Below, one piece after another: positions 1 to 5,639 of a stretch of DNA of 7,309 nucleotides. The notes below the pieces were generated by a model, which worked only from the letters and a program-made list of their open reading frames with translations, was not told the origin of the DNA and ran no database searches. Each line of letters opens with the position of its first letter. Position 1 is the stretch's first letter. Made by a program: the position numbers and the translations under genes. Origin of the DNA: an uncultured Oscillospiraceae bacterium (GTDB lineage: Bacteria; Bacillota; Clostridia; Oscillospirales; Ruminococcaceae); NCBI GenBank assembly GCA_900555435.1, contig USLH01000114.1:1-7309 (forward strand), written 5' to 3'.

Positions 1-3
1 CAT
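1..3 (-). CDS. start codon of a gene running out of the window (product unknown)
   Basis: Only the first codon is inside the window: reading the minus strand, ATG occupies 3 to 1. A GGAGG ribosome binding site lies at 14-18, ten bases upstream of it. A sigma-A promoter and a roughly 110-base leader precede it (listed separately), so the three bases are very unlikely to be a chance ATG. The product cannot be named from what is visible. Confidence 0.65.
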
Positions 4-27
4 AGTTTGATTTCCTCCAAAAATTTA

Positions 28-110
28 GTTTGTACCTCTGGCTGTTTCCTCCCCTTTGCTAACCCGATTTCTGCAAATGGGCACAAACAAAGAGTCCGCA
101 GCCATGCGGA
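28..110 (-). promoter_or_regulatory. structured 5' leader RNA, possible cis-regulatory element of unknown class
   Basis: Read on the minus strand, the transcript first forms a hairpin of 6 bp with a 4-base loop (110-105 with 100-95). A 9-bp stem (88-80 with 36-28) then closes a region of 43 bases. That stem includes one G-U pair that would be a C-A mismatch on the plus strand, which supports minus-strand function. Inside it a 5-bp helix (77-73 with 59-55) can form. The first hairpin contains GGCUG (104-100), complementary to CAGCC at 44-40, so a pseudoknot or alternative fold is possible. The closing stem is followed by UAAAUUUUU and then the ribosome binding site. I tried to match it to common riboswitch classes (TPP, SAM, cobalamin, c-di-GMP, c-di-AMP, fluoride, ZTP, guanidine-I, T-box) and saw none of their signature motifs. 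A ribosomal-protein-type or other leader is not excluded. Confidence 0.5.
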
Positions 111-120
111 ATTCTGAATT

Positions 121-149
121 ATCATAGCACAGTGTCAGCCGGTTTGCAA
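121..149 (-). promoter_or_regulatory. sigma-A promoter for the gene at the left edge
   Basis: On the minus strand, a -35 box TTGCAA (149-144) and a -10 box TATGAT (126-121) are separated by 17 bases. The -10 matches consensus at 5 of 6 positions and the -35 at 4 of 6. Transcription would begin near 113, giving a leader of about 110 bases before the ATG at 3. Confidence 0.65.
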
Positions 150-160
150 GAATTATTTTT

Positions 161-203
161 AAAAAATGCGTGGAAATTCTGGCATTTCTCCAAAATTTCC
201 ACG
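161..203 (-). terminator. intrinsic terminator of ylmC
   Basis: Read on the minus strand, 203-190 pairs with 182-169 in a 14-bp stem with a 7-base loop, followed by CAUUUUUU (168-161). One pair is G-U on the minus-strand RNA but C-A on the plus strand, so it functions in the ylmC direction. It ends just upstream of the promoter of the next minus-strand gene, which makes ylmC a separate transcription unit. Confidence 0.85.
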
Positions 204-216
204 TCAGGACAGCCGG

Positions 217-495
217 TCAGAATCTTTTCCGCCGTTTTCGCTCCAGCGCCGCGTCGCGGTGCTGCACAGGCTTGTCGATGAGAATGATGTCGTCCCCGAT
301 CCGCTGAATACTGTCCCAGGGGACATAGTATTCCTCTCCCCTGCCGAACAATCCGAAAAAGCGGGCAGGGCCATAAATGATGAGCGCTGCCGCCTGCCCG
401 TCCGGCATATGAAAATCCACATCCCCCACGAACCCCAGCCGTCCGCCGTCCGTCATGTTGATGACCTCTTTTCTCCGCAGCTCCCGCATCCGCAT
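217..495 (-). CDS. YlmC/YmxH family sporulation protein (PRC-barrel)
   Basis: This 92-residue protein belongs to the YlmC/YmxH family, small PRC-barrel-like proteins widespread in endospore formers whose molecular function is not established. The recognisable core is ELRRKEVINM near residues 5-14, a GxxGFVGDVDF segment, RFFGLFGRGEEYYVPW in the middle, and a following GDDIILID strand. The tail is basic (RKRRKR) and the length is typical. The start at 495 is supported by GAGGAGG at 504-510, eight bases upstream. A second in-frame ATG two codons later (489) is less well spaced. The gene is monocistronic, with its own terminator, and lies divergent from sigG, whereas in many Firmicutes ylmC-like genes follow sigG in the same direction. 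I considered ylmC versus ymxH as a symbol and cannot separate the two paralogues. Confidence 0.85.
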   Translation of the reverse strand: MRMRELRRKEVINMTDGGRLGFVGDVDFHMPDGQAAALIIYGPARFFGLFGRGEEYYVPWDSIQRIGDDIILIDKPVQHRDAALERKRRKRF

Positions 496-518
496 ATGCG
501 CCGCCTCCTCTCAGAAGA

Positions 519-547
519 GGCTATGCACCCCGCGGAATGTCCTATGC
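519..547 (-). promoter_or_regulatory. possible forespore-type (sigma-F/G) promoter for ylmC/ymxH
   Basis: On the minus strand, GCATA (547-543) is followed after 17 bases by CATAGCC (525-519). The -35-like part fits the sigma-F/sigma-G pattern, but the -10-like part matches CATACTA at only 4 of 7 positions. The predicted start would leave a leader of only about 17 bases. A perfect TTGACA at 562-557 lacks a good -10 box at 16-18 bases. This is a weak assignment. Confidence 0.25.
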
Positions 548-571
548 GGAAAACCCTGTCAAAAGCTTCCC

Positions 572-601
572 GTATAGGAAATTCCCGCCGGGGACATACT
601 G
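572..601 (+). promoter_or_regulatory. sigma-F/sigma-G type promoter of sigG
   Basis: GTATA (572-576) and CATACTG (595-601) are separated by 18 bases, with GGGGA directly before the -10 motif. This resembles the forespore promoter pattern (GYATA in the -35 region; CATACTA for sigma-G, a G-rich upstream flank for sigma-F). Known Bacillus subtilis biology has sigG transcribed first by sigma-F and then by sigma-G itself. The predicted start, near 608, leaves a leader of about 30 bases. No sigma-A promoter is apparent in the spacer on this strand. Confidence 0.6.
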
Positions 602-636
602 TCTTTTGCTGAGTTCGATGGTCGGGAGGCAGGCAT

Positions 637-1407
637 ATGCAGGGAAAAGTGGAAATTGCCGGGGTCAACACGGCGAAGCTGAAGGTTCTGAAAAGCAGTG
701 AAACCATGGAACTCCTCCGCCGCAGCAAGGCCGGCGACACACAGGCCCGGCAGGAACTGATTGAAGGAAATCTCAGGCTGGTTCTCTCAGTGATCCAGCG
801 GTTTGCAGGCCGGGGCGAGAGTGTGGACGATCTCTTTCAGGTGGGCTGCGTGGGGCTGATCAAGGCCATTGATAACTTCGATGTGAATCAGCCGGTAAAA
901 TTTTCCACCTACGGAGTCCCCATGATCGTAGGCGAGATCCGGCGCTACCTGCGGGACAACAGCGCCATCCGGGTGTCCCGCTCCATGCGGGACACCGCCT
1001 ATCGGGTGCTTCAGGCCAGAGAACAGCTTATGTCGGAAAATCAGAAGGAGCCTACCGTAGAGCAGATCGCCAAAGTGCTGGATATTCCGCGGGAGGAAGT
1101 TGTGTTCGCCATGGACGCCATCGTAGACCCGGTTTCCCTATATGAGCCGATCTACGACAGCGGCGGCGACGCCATCTGTGTCATGGATCAGGTCAGCGAC
1201 CCCAAAAGCACAGATGAGCGCTGGACCGAGCGCATCGCCCTGAAGGATGCCCTGAAGCGTCTGAACCCGCGGGAGCGCCGTATCCTATCCCTGCGCTTTT
1301 ATGAGGGCAAGACCCAGATGGAGGTCTCCGCAGAGGTGGGCATCTCTCAGGCGCAGGTAAGCCGGCTGGAAAAGGGCGCCATCAACACCATCCGCAAGCA
1401 CCTGTAG
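637..1407 (+). CDS. sigG: RNA polymerase sporulation sigma factor SigG
   Basis: This is sigma-G, which directs RNA polymerase to late forespore genes after engulfment. At 256 residues it is close to the Bacillus protein (260). Visible landmarks are the N-terminal KVEIAGVNTAKL segment characteristic of sigma-G, region 2 from NLRLVLSVIQRF through DDLFQVGCVGL and FSTYGVPMIVGEIRRYLRD (residues 45-107), region 3 with RVSRSMRD and the KEPTVEQIAKVL helix (112-148), and the region 4.2 helix-turn-helix GKTQMEVSAEVGISQAQVSRLEK (in part; 224-246). GGGAGG at 624-629, seven bases before the ATG, fixes the start. Residue 43 is Glu (IEGN) where Bacillus sigma-G has Asn45 (VNGN); sigma-F has Glu there, a difference linked to CsfB/Gin recognition. 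The gene stands alone, with a forespore-type promoter and its own terminator, and is not preceded by spoIIGA-sigE in the same orientation. Confidence 0.95.
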   Translation: MQGKVEIAGVNTAKLKVLKSSETMELLRRSKAGDTQARQELIEGNLRLVLSVIQRFAGRGESVDDLFQVGCVGLIKAIDNFDVNQPVKFSTYGVPMIVGEIRRYLRDNSAIRVSRSMRDTAYRVLQAREQLMSENQKEPTVEQIAKVLDIPREEVVFAMDAIVDPVSLYEPIYDSGGDAICVMDQVSDPKSTDERWTERIALKDALKRLNPRERRILSLRFYEGKTQMEVSAEVGISQAQVSRLEKGAINTIRKHL

Positions 1408-1417
1408 CATAGAAACA

Positions 1418-1449
1418 ACCGCCGGAGGTTTCTCCGGCGGTCAGTTTTT
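1418..1449 (+). terminator. intrinsic terminator of sigG, usable in both directions
   Basis: A perfect 10-bp inverted repeat, ACCGCCGGAG (1418-1427) and CTCCGGCGGT (1432-1441), has a GTTT loop and is followed by CAG and five T (1445-1449). It begins 10 bases after the sigG stop. Because the stem is perfect and the other side reads TTGTTT, it can also stop the convergent efflux gene, which ends at 1462. Confidence 0.85.
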
Positions 1450-1461
1450 ATGAGAAACCGC

Positions 1462-2874
1462 TTACGCTTCCGCTGTCTTCTCTCCATCCGGTGCGGACAG
1501 CTCCCGGACAGTGCAGAAAATGGCAATAACAGAAATCACAAAGGTCAGAATATCGGACAGCGGCATGGACCACAGAACGCCGTCCAGCTCCATGGAGGCA
1601 GGCAGCAGCAGGGCAAAGCCCACGCCGAACACCACCTCCCGCACCATGGACAGCGCCGTGGACAGCAGCGCCTTGCCCAAGGACTGGAGATAAATGAACG
1701 TGGCCTTATTGACGCAGGCCATGGGCAGCAGGCACAGGTAGATGCGGAACGCCTTCATGGCAAACTCCGTATAGTAAACGCTCTCGTTGGCCGCGCCGAA
1801 AATGGCGATCAGCTGACACGGCAGCAGTTCCACAATCAGCAGCGCAATTACGCCCAGAACGGCCTCCGCCGCCAGCAGATAGTAAAACAGCGTTTTGGCC
1901 CGGTCCTTCCGGCCTGCGCCGATGTTGTAGCCCACAATGGGAATACAGCCGGCCGCCATTCCGATCACGATGGAAATAATGATCTGGAAGAATTTCATGA
2001 CGATGCCCACCACCGCCATGGGGATCTGCGCATATTGTTCCTGGCTGAAGATGGGGTCAAGGGCGCTGTATTTGCGGATCATGTTGTTGATGGCCGCCAT
2101 GGCCGCTACCAGCGAGATCTGCGCCAGAAAGCTGCAAAGTCCCAAGGAAAGGGTGCGGCGGACGATCTCATCCTTCAGGCGGAGGTCGGAGAGTTGGAGC
2201 TTTATAATCCTTGCCCGGAAGAGGTAGCCGATGGATAAAAGGGCGGTAGCTGCCTGCCCGATGACGGTAGCCGCGGCGGCGCCGGTCATGCCCCATTTGC
2301 AGCCGAACAGGAAGATGGGGTCAAGGATGAGGTTTAAGATCGCGCCGATCAGGGTAGAGAACATGGCGAAGCGGGGGCTTCCGTCGGCACGGATGATGGG
2401 GTTCATGGCTTGCCCGAAGAGATAAAAAGGGATACCCAGGGTGATCCAGAAGAAGTATTCCTTTGAGAAGGCGAAGGTCTCCTCGTTGACCCGGCCGCCG
2501 AAAGCGGTGAGGATCGGGTCGGAAAAGAGAAGATAGACGGCGGTCAGCAGAAGGCCGCTCAAAATGCAGAGAAGGATGGAGTTTCCCACGCTTTCAGCGG
2601 CATTTTCCGGCTTTTTTTCGCCCAGGGAAATGCTTACGAAGGCGCAGCAGCCGTCGCCGATCATGACGGCGATCCCCAATGCGATCACGGTCAGGGGGAA
2701 AACCACTGTATTGGCGGCGTTTCCGTAAGAACCCAAGTAGGATGCGTTTGCGATGAAGATCTGATCCACGATGTTATAAAGGGCGCCGACCAGCAGGGAG
2801 AGAATACAGGGAACCGCATAATGGCCCATAAGCGTCCCGATTTTTCCGGTGGAAAGTTCCCGTTCCTTATTCAT
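1462..2874 (-). CDS. MATE family efflux transporter
   Basis: The product is a 470-residue inner-membrane protein of the multidrug and toxin extrusion (MATE) family, cation-driven exporters with 12 transmembrane helices in two six-helix halves. Seen in the sequence are the family-typical start GTLMGHYAVPCILSLLVGALYN followed by IVDQIFIA (in part; residues 12-42), many hydrophobic segments through to the C-terminus, a charged mid-loop joining the halves, and a short charged tail. The start is placed at 2874 rather than at an upstream in-frame ATG (2931), because AGGAGG at 2882-2887 lies seven bases before it and the extra 19 residues would be encoded across the leader hairpin. Substrate cannot be told: relatives export drugs, dyes or metabolites. 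It is convergent with sigG, has its own sigma-A promoter, and carries an intrinsic-terminator hairpin in its leader (listed separately). Confidence 0.9.
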   Translation of the reverse strand: MNKERELSTGKIGTLMGHYAVPCILSLLVGALYNIVDQIFIANASYLGSYGNAANTVVFPLTVIALGIAVMIGDGCCAFVSISLGEKKPENAAESVGNSILLCILSGLLLTAVYLLFSDPILTAFGGRVNEETFAFSKEYFFWITLGIPFYLFGQAMNPIIRADGSPRFAMFSTLIGAILNLILDPIFLFGCKWGMTGAAAATVIGQAATALLSIGYLFRARIIKLQLSDLRLKDEIVRRTLSLGLCSFLAQISLVAAMAAINNMIRKYSALDPIFSQEQYAQIPMAVVGIVMKFFQIIISIVIGMAAGCIPIVGYNIGAGRKDRAKTLFYYLLAAEAVLGVIALLIVELLPCQLIAIFGAANESVYYTEFAMKAFRIYLCLLPMACVNKATFIYLQSLGKALLSTALSMVREVVFGVGFALLLPASMELDGVLWSMPLSDILTFVISVIAIFCTVRELSAPDGEKTAEA

Positions 2875-2891
2875 AAAAATACCTCCTGAAA

Positions 2892-2934
2892 ACACAAAAA
2901 ATGCGTAAGCCCAGAAACTGGACTTACGCATTTT
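2892..2934 (-). terminator. intrinsic terminator or attenuator in the leader of the MATE gene
   Basis: Read on the minus strand, 2934-2918 pairs with 2914-2898 in a 17-bp stem with a 3-base loop, followed by UUU, then GUGUUUU. One internal pair is U-G on this strand but an A-C mismatch on the other, which favours minus-strand use. It lies downstream of the promoter at 2952-2980 and ends a few bases before the AGGAGG of the MATE gene. It can therefore end read-through from the nanE-ROK operon, and would also cut the MATE transcript itself unless relieved. Confidence 0.8.
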
Positions 2935-2951
2935 GCTGCTCGTTGTTTTTC

Positions 2952-2980
2952 ATTTTATCTGATTTTCCGGGCGGCGTCAA
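2952..2980 (-). promoter_or_regulatory. sigma-A promoter of the MATE gene
   Basis: On the minus strand, TTGACG (2980-2975) and TAAAAT (2957-2952) are separated by exactly 17 bases; each box matches consensus at 5 of 6 positions. Transcription would start near 2945, about ten bases before the terminator-like hairpin. It lies 42 bases after the ROK kinase stop codon. Confidence 0.7.
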
Positions 2981-3022
2981 AGGGAGTTTTCTACAAAAAT
3001 CCGAGTAAACTTTTGCGGAAAC

Positions 3023-3913
3023 TTACACCGTTTGATCCATGGCCAGTTTGGCGGCACCCATGATGCCGGCCTTGTTGCCGAGTTTTGCCCGGGTCAGGAC
3101 CATACCCTTTAAAAAGGAGGGCATAGCGTATTTCCTGATAAGGACGTTTAAGCGTTCCTGCAGGTAAGGCTCGTTCATGATTCCGCCGCCTAAGACGACG
3201 CAGGGCGGGTTGAAGGTATGGATCAGGGAGGCAAGGCCGCAGGCAATCTCGCTGACCCAGTTTTCGATCACTTCCCGGATGGCTTCATTTCCGGCGTTTA
3301 ATTCCTCAAAAAGGATCCGGCCATTTTCGCAGCGGGGGCAGACCTTTTTCGCTTCCCGGACAAGAGCAGTGGTGGAGGCGTAACGTTCGTAGCAGCCGCT
3401 TGCCCCGCAGGCGCAGGGAAGACCGTCCTTGTGGATGATGATGTGACCCACTTCCCCGGCAATGCCGGAGAGGCCGTGAAGGATTTTCCCGTCAAGGACG
3501 ATCCCGCCGCCGATGCCGGTGCCGTAGGTCAGGCAGAGATAATCCTTAAAGCCCTTTGCGGCTCCGAAAGCGCCTTCGCCGATGGCGGCGGCGTTTACGT
3601 CGTTTTCCACGGCCACGGGGACGTGGTAACGTGTCTCCAGCATTTCCTTGATCTTCATGCCAGTGTAATTGGGGATATTTTCATTGGCAAAAAGGATCTC
3701 GCCTTTTACGGAATCCACCTGTCCGGCGGTAGAGATGCCGATGCGGTCATAGCCGCTGTATCCGTCCAGAATACGGAGAAGGCGCTCCATCAGAGCCGGG
3801 CCGCCCTGCTTGGATTCGGAAGGATGCTCCGAAAAAGAGACGAGCTCCCCGGAATCGGTGACTTCTCCTACCTTGATGGCGGTGCCGCCGATGTCAGCTG
3901 CAAGAATGCGCAT
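3023..3913 (-). CDS. nanK: ROK family kinase, probable N-acetylmannosamine kinase
   Basis: This 296-residue cytoplasmic sugar kinase belongs to the ROK family. It has the N-terminal ATP-binding loop DIGGTAIK (residues 7-14), the catalytic Asp105 in ENDVNAAA, a second glycine-rich loop YGTGIGGG (130-137), and the ROK zinc site formed by His157 and the cysteines of CACGASGC (167, 169, 174). A third phosphate loop, LGGGI, is at 241-245. There is no N-terminal helix-turn-helix, so it is a kinase and not a ROK repressor. AAGGAGG ends five bases before the ATG, and the gene follows nanE after 10 bases, so the two are surely one operon. The pairing with nanE argues for phosphorylation of N-acetylmannosamine; motifs alone would not exclude glucokinase or another hexose/HexNAc kinase. 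The family call is firm and the substrate is inferred. Confidence 0.85.
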   Translation of the reverse strand: MRILAADIGGTAIKVGEVTDSGELVSFSEHPSESKQGGPALMERLLRILDGYSGYDRIGISTAGQVDSVKGEILFANENIPNYTGMKIKEMLETRYHVPVAVENDVNAAAIGEGAFGAAKGFKDYLCLTYGTGIGGGIVLDGKILHGLSGIAGEVGHIIIHKDGLPCACGASGCYERYASTTALVREAKKVCPRCENGRILFEELNAGNEAIREVIENWVSEIACGLASLIHTFNPPCVVLGGGIMNEPYLQERLNVLIRKYAMPSFLKGMVLTRAKLGNKAGIMGAAKLAMDQTV

Positions 3914-3923
3914 AGCTCCCTCC

Positions 3924-4619
3924 TTACTTCTCGATGGCAGAAACGAATCGGCGGGTAATCTCCCTGGGACGGGTGATGGCGGTGCCGACTACAGCGGCAG
4001 TTGCGCCTGCTTCCAGCGCCTTCTGGAGCTGCTCGGGGGACCAGATGCCGCCCTCGGCGATAACGGGGATGGACAGATTCTTGGCCAGACGGCCGATCAT
4101 TTCAAAATCGGGAAGAGTGCGGCCCTTGGTGTAGGGGGTATAGCCGCTGAGGGTGGTGCCGGCGCAGTCAAAGCCCAAACGCTGGGCCTCCACGCCCTCT
4201 TCGTAAGTGGAGCAGTCCGCCATGAAGAGCAGATCCGGGTATTTCTTCCGGATGATGGGGAAGAACTCAGAAATAGTCATGCCATTGGGGCGTACCCGCT
4301 TGGTGGCGTCCATGGCGATGATGTCGCAGCCGCTTTCCGCCAGAGCGTCGATCTCGGCTTCGGTGGGGGTGATGTAGACGTCGGCGCCAACACCCTCATA
4401 GACCTTTTTGATGAGGCCGATGACGGGAAGGGAGACGGTCTCCTTAATGGCCCTGATGTCCTCGACGGAGTTGGAGCGAATGCCCTTGGCGCCGCCTTCG
4501 AAGGCAGCATAAGCCATGCGGGACATGATATAGGAGCTGTGGAGGGGTTCGTCCTCCAGAGCCTGACAGGAGACGATGAGGCGGCCTTTCAGCTGTTTAA
4601 AAATTTCGGTATGTTTCAT
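3924..4619 (-). CDS. nanE: N-acetylmannosamine-6-phosphate 2-epimerase
   Basis: NanE converts N-acetylmannosamine 6-phosphate to N-acetylglucosamine 6-phosphate in sialic acid and N-acetylmannosamine catabolism. The 231 residues have the normal length of this (beta/alpha)8-barrel. Family landmarks include the N-terminal LKGRLIVSCQALEDEPLH, GGAKGIRSN (residues 42-50), VIGLIKKVY with the probable catalytic Lys71, DIIAMDATKRVRPNG (99-113), MADCST with Asp135, the conserved SGYTPYTKG, and VIAEGGI with the probable catalytic Glu189, ending in a phosphate-binding AAVVGTAITRP. A purine-rich site (AGGAAGG) seven bases before the ATG sets the start. It is the first gene of a two-gene operon with the ROK kinase. 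The kinase and epimerase act consecutively; a neuraminate lyase, sialidase and transporter are not in the window. Confidence 0.93.
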   Translation of the reverse strand: MKHTEIFKQLKGRLIVSCQALEDEPLHSSYIMSRMAYAAFEGGAKGIRSNSVEDIRAIKETVSLPVIGLIKKVYEGVGADVYITPTEAEIDALAESGCDIIAMDATKRVRPNGMTISEFFPIIRKKYPDLLFMADCSTYEEGVEAQRLGFDCAGTTLSGYTPYTKGRTLPDFEMIGRLAKNLSIPVIAEGGIWSPEQLQKALEAGATAAVVGTAITRPREITRRFVSAIEK

Positions 4620-4654
4620 GAAAAATCCTTCCTTTCAGAGAAAAATCCAGTCTT

Positions 4655-4683
4655 ATTGTGACACGGTCAGAGCCAACTGTCAA
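4655..4683 (-). promoter_or_regulatory. sigma-A promoter of the nanE-ROK operon
   Basis: On the minus strand, a perfect TTGACA (4683-4678) is followed after 17 bases by CACAAT (4660-4655), which matches the -10 consensus at 4 of 6 positions. Transcription would start near 4648, about 30 bases before the nanE start. The weak -10 fits a regulated promoter. Confidence 0.65.
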
Positions 4684-4684
4684 G

Positions 4685-4700
4685 GCTTTTGACCAAAAGC
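4685..4700. promoter_or_regulatory. 16-bp palindrome beside the nanE promoter, candidate operator
   Basis: GCTTTTG (4685-4691) and CAAAAGC (4694-4700) form a perfect 7-bp inverted repeat around a 2-base centre. It lies one base upstream of the -35 box of the nanE promoter and about 30 bases after the radical SAM stop codon. With a loop of only two bases and no U-run after it, it is a poor terminator, so a protein-binding site is more likely. No regulator gene is in the window to pair with it. Confidence 0.4.
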
Positions 4701-4728
4701 AGCAAATAGGGGCAAGTTCTACCGCCGT

Positions 4729-5631
4729 TCAGACCCCTTCGCAGCCGAAGGGGGGGATAAAGCTCTCGGAGGCGGCTTCTCCCTCTTGGGTGAAGCCGTT
4801 TTCTACACCGATGCGGACGGCGTAGTCCACTACCCGGTCGTATTCGGAAGGGGTGAGGGTGCGGTCCAGCTCCGGGTAGGCGGAAAGCTCCTTTGTTGGG
4901 GTGAACTGGCTCATGATGCTCAGGTAGATGCGGTTTCCGTAGGTCTCATGGAGGTAGCGGATCACCTGTTTTGCTTCTTTTACAAAGCCGGGGAGAACCA
5001 AGTGGCGGATGATGACGCCTTTTTTTATCATGCCTTCTTCGTCAAAAACCGGGTCGCTCACCTGACGCACCATTTCCGCCAGAGCCTTTTTCGCCCAATC
5101 CGGGTAGTCGCCGGCGGCGGAATAGCGGCGGGCGGTATCCGGGGAGAAGTATTTGAAGTCGGGAAGATAAACGTCTACCAACCCGTCCAGCAGCTTCAAA
5201 GTCTCCGGCTTTTCGTATCCGCCGCAGTTGCAGACGATGGGGATGGTAAGCCCCCGGTGCTTCGCTTCCCGAAGGGCGGGGACGATCTGGGGGATATAAT
5301 GGGTGGGGGTGACCAAGTTGATGTTCCGGGCATTTTTCTCCTGCAGCTCCAGAAAGATCTCAGTCAGGCGGTCGATGGAAATATCTTTTCCGGCGCCGCC
5401 CCGGCTGATGGGCTGGTTCTGGCAGTAGACGCATTTTAAAGGGCAGTAGGAGAAAAAGACGGTTCCGGAGCCTTCTTTCCCGGAGATGCAGGGCTCCTCC
5501 CAGAAATGAAGGGCGGCCCGGGCGACCCTTATCGTTTCCCCCACGGCCCCGCAGACGCCGGGGACGCCCGATAACCGGTCAACGCCGCATTCCCGGGGGC
5601 AGAGGGTGCAGTGGCGCAGTTCTTCCAGCAT
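4729..5631 (-). CDS. PflX-type radical SAM protein (pyruvate formate-lyase activase-like)
   Basis: The product is a 300-residue iron-sulfur radical SAM protein of the PflX group, often labelled putative pyruvate formate-lyase activating enzyme, with no proven reaction. The N-terminus has a cysteine cluster CTLCPREC (Cys8, 11, 15) with Cys27 following, which may bind a metal or an auxiliary cluster. The radical SAM motif CPLKCVYC (Cys63, 67, 70) comes after EEPCISGKEGSGTVFFS, which is typical of the group. NLVTPTHY, CNCGGY and VDVYLPDFKY segments follow in the barrel. The chosen ATG at 5631 has GAGG six bases upstream. A GTG at 5643, overlapping the preceding stop by four bases, is the alternative and adds four residues. 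It follows the zinc-ribbon membrane gene directly, so translation is probably coupled. It is not next to a pyruvate formate-lyase gene here, so that substrate is doubtful. Confidence 0.85.
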   Translation of the reverse strand: MLEELRHCTLCPRECGVDRLSGVPGVCGAVGETIRVARAALHFWEEPCISGKEGSGTVFFSYCPLKCVYCQNQPISRGGAGKDISIDRLTEIFLELQEKNARNINLVTPTHYIPQIVPALREAKHRGLTIPIVCNCGGYEKPETLKLLDGLVDVYLPDFKYFSPDTARRYSAAGDYPDWAKKALAEMVRQVSDPVFDEEGMIKKGVIIRHLVLPGFVKEAKQVIRYLHETYGNRIYLSIMSQFTPTKELSAYPELDRTLTPSEYDRVVDYAVRIGVENGFTQEGEAASESFIPPFGCEGV

Positions 5632-5639
5632 GGCGAGCC

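Noticed and set aside
504..520. Small hairpin (CCTCT/AGAGG) that might mask the ylmC ribosome binding site
   Set aside because: Five pairs only, and part of it would be upstream of the candidate transcription start; not convincing.
166..612. 148-codon plus-strand open frame
   Set aside because: It lies over ylmC, its terminator and the sigG promoter, has no ribosome binding site, and its translation resembles no protein family.
1450..2238. 262-codon plus-strand open frame opposite the MATE gene
   Set aside because: His/Gln-rich shadow of the antisense strand of a hydrophobic protein; it starts in the sigG terminator tail and has no ribosome binding site.
2874..2931. N-terminal extension of the MATE protein to the upstream ATG at 2931
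   Set aside because: The extension is encoded across the terminator hairpin and the ribosome binding site; the ATG at 2874 has AGGAGG at ideal spacing and gives the usual family N-terminus.
3810..4661. 283-codon plus-strand open frame opposite nanE and the kinase start
   Set aside because: Gly/Asp-rich antisense shadow in GC-rich DNA; both minus-strand genes beneath it are firmly identified.
4685..4700. Palindrome as terminator of the radical SAM gene
   Set aside because: A two-base centre leaves a short stem and there is no U-run after it; treated as a candidate operator instead.
4786..5439. 217-codon plus-strand open frame opposite the radical SAM gene
   Set aside because: Antisense shadow with no ribosome binding site; the minus-strand frame carries the radical SAM motif.
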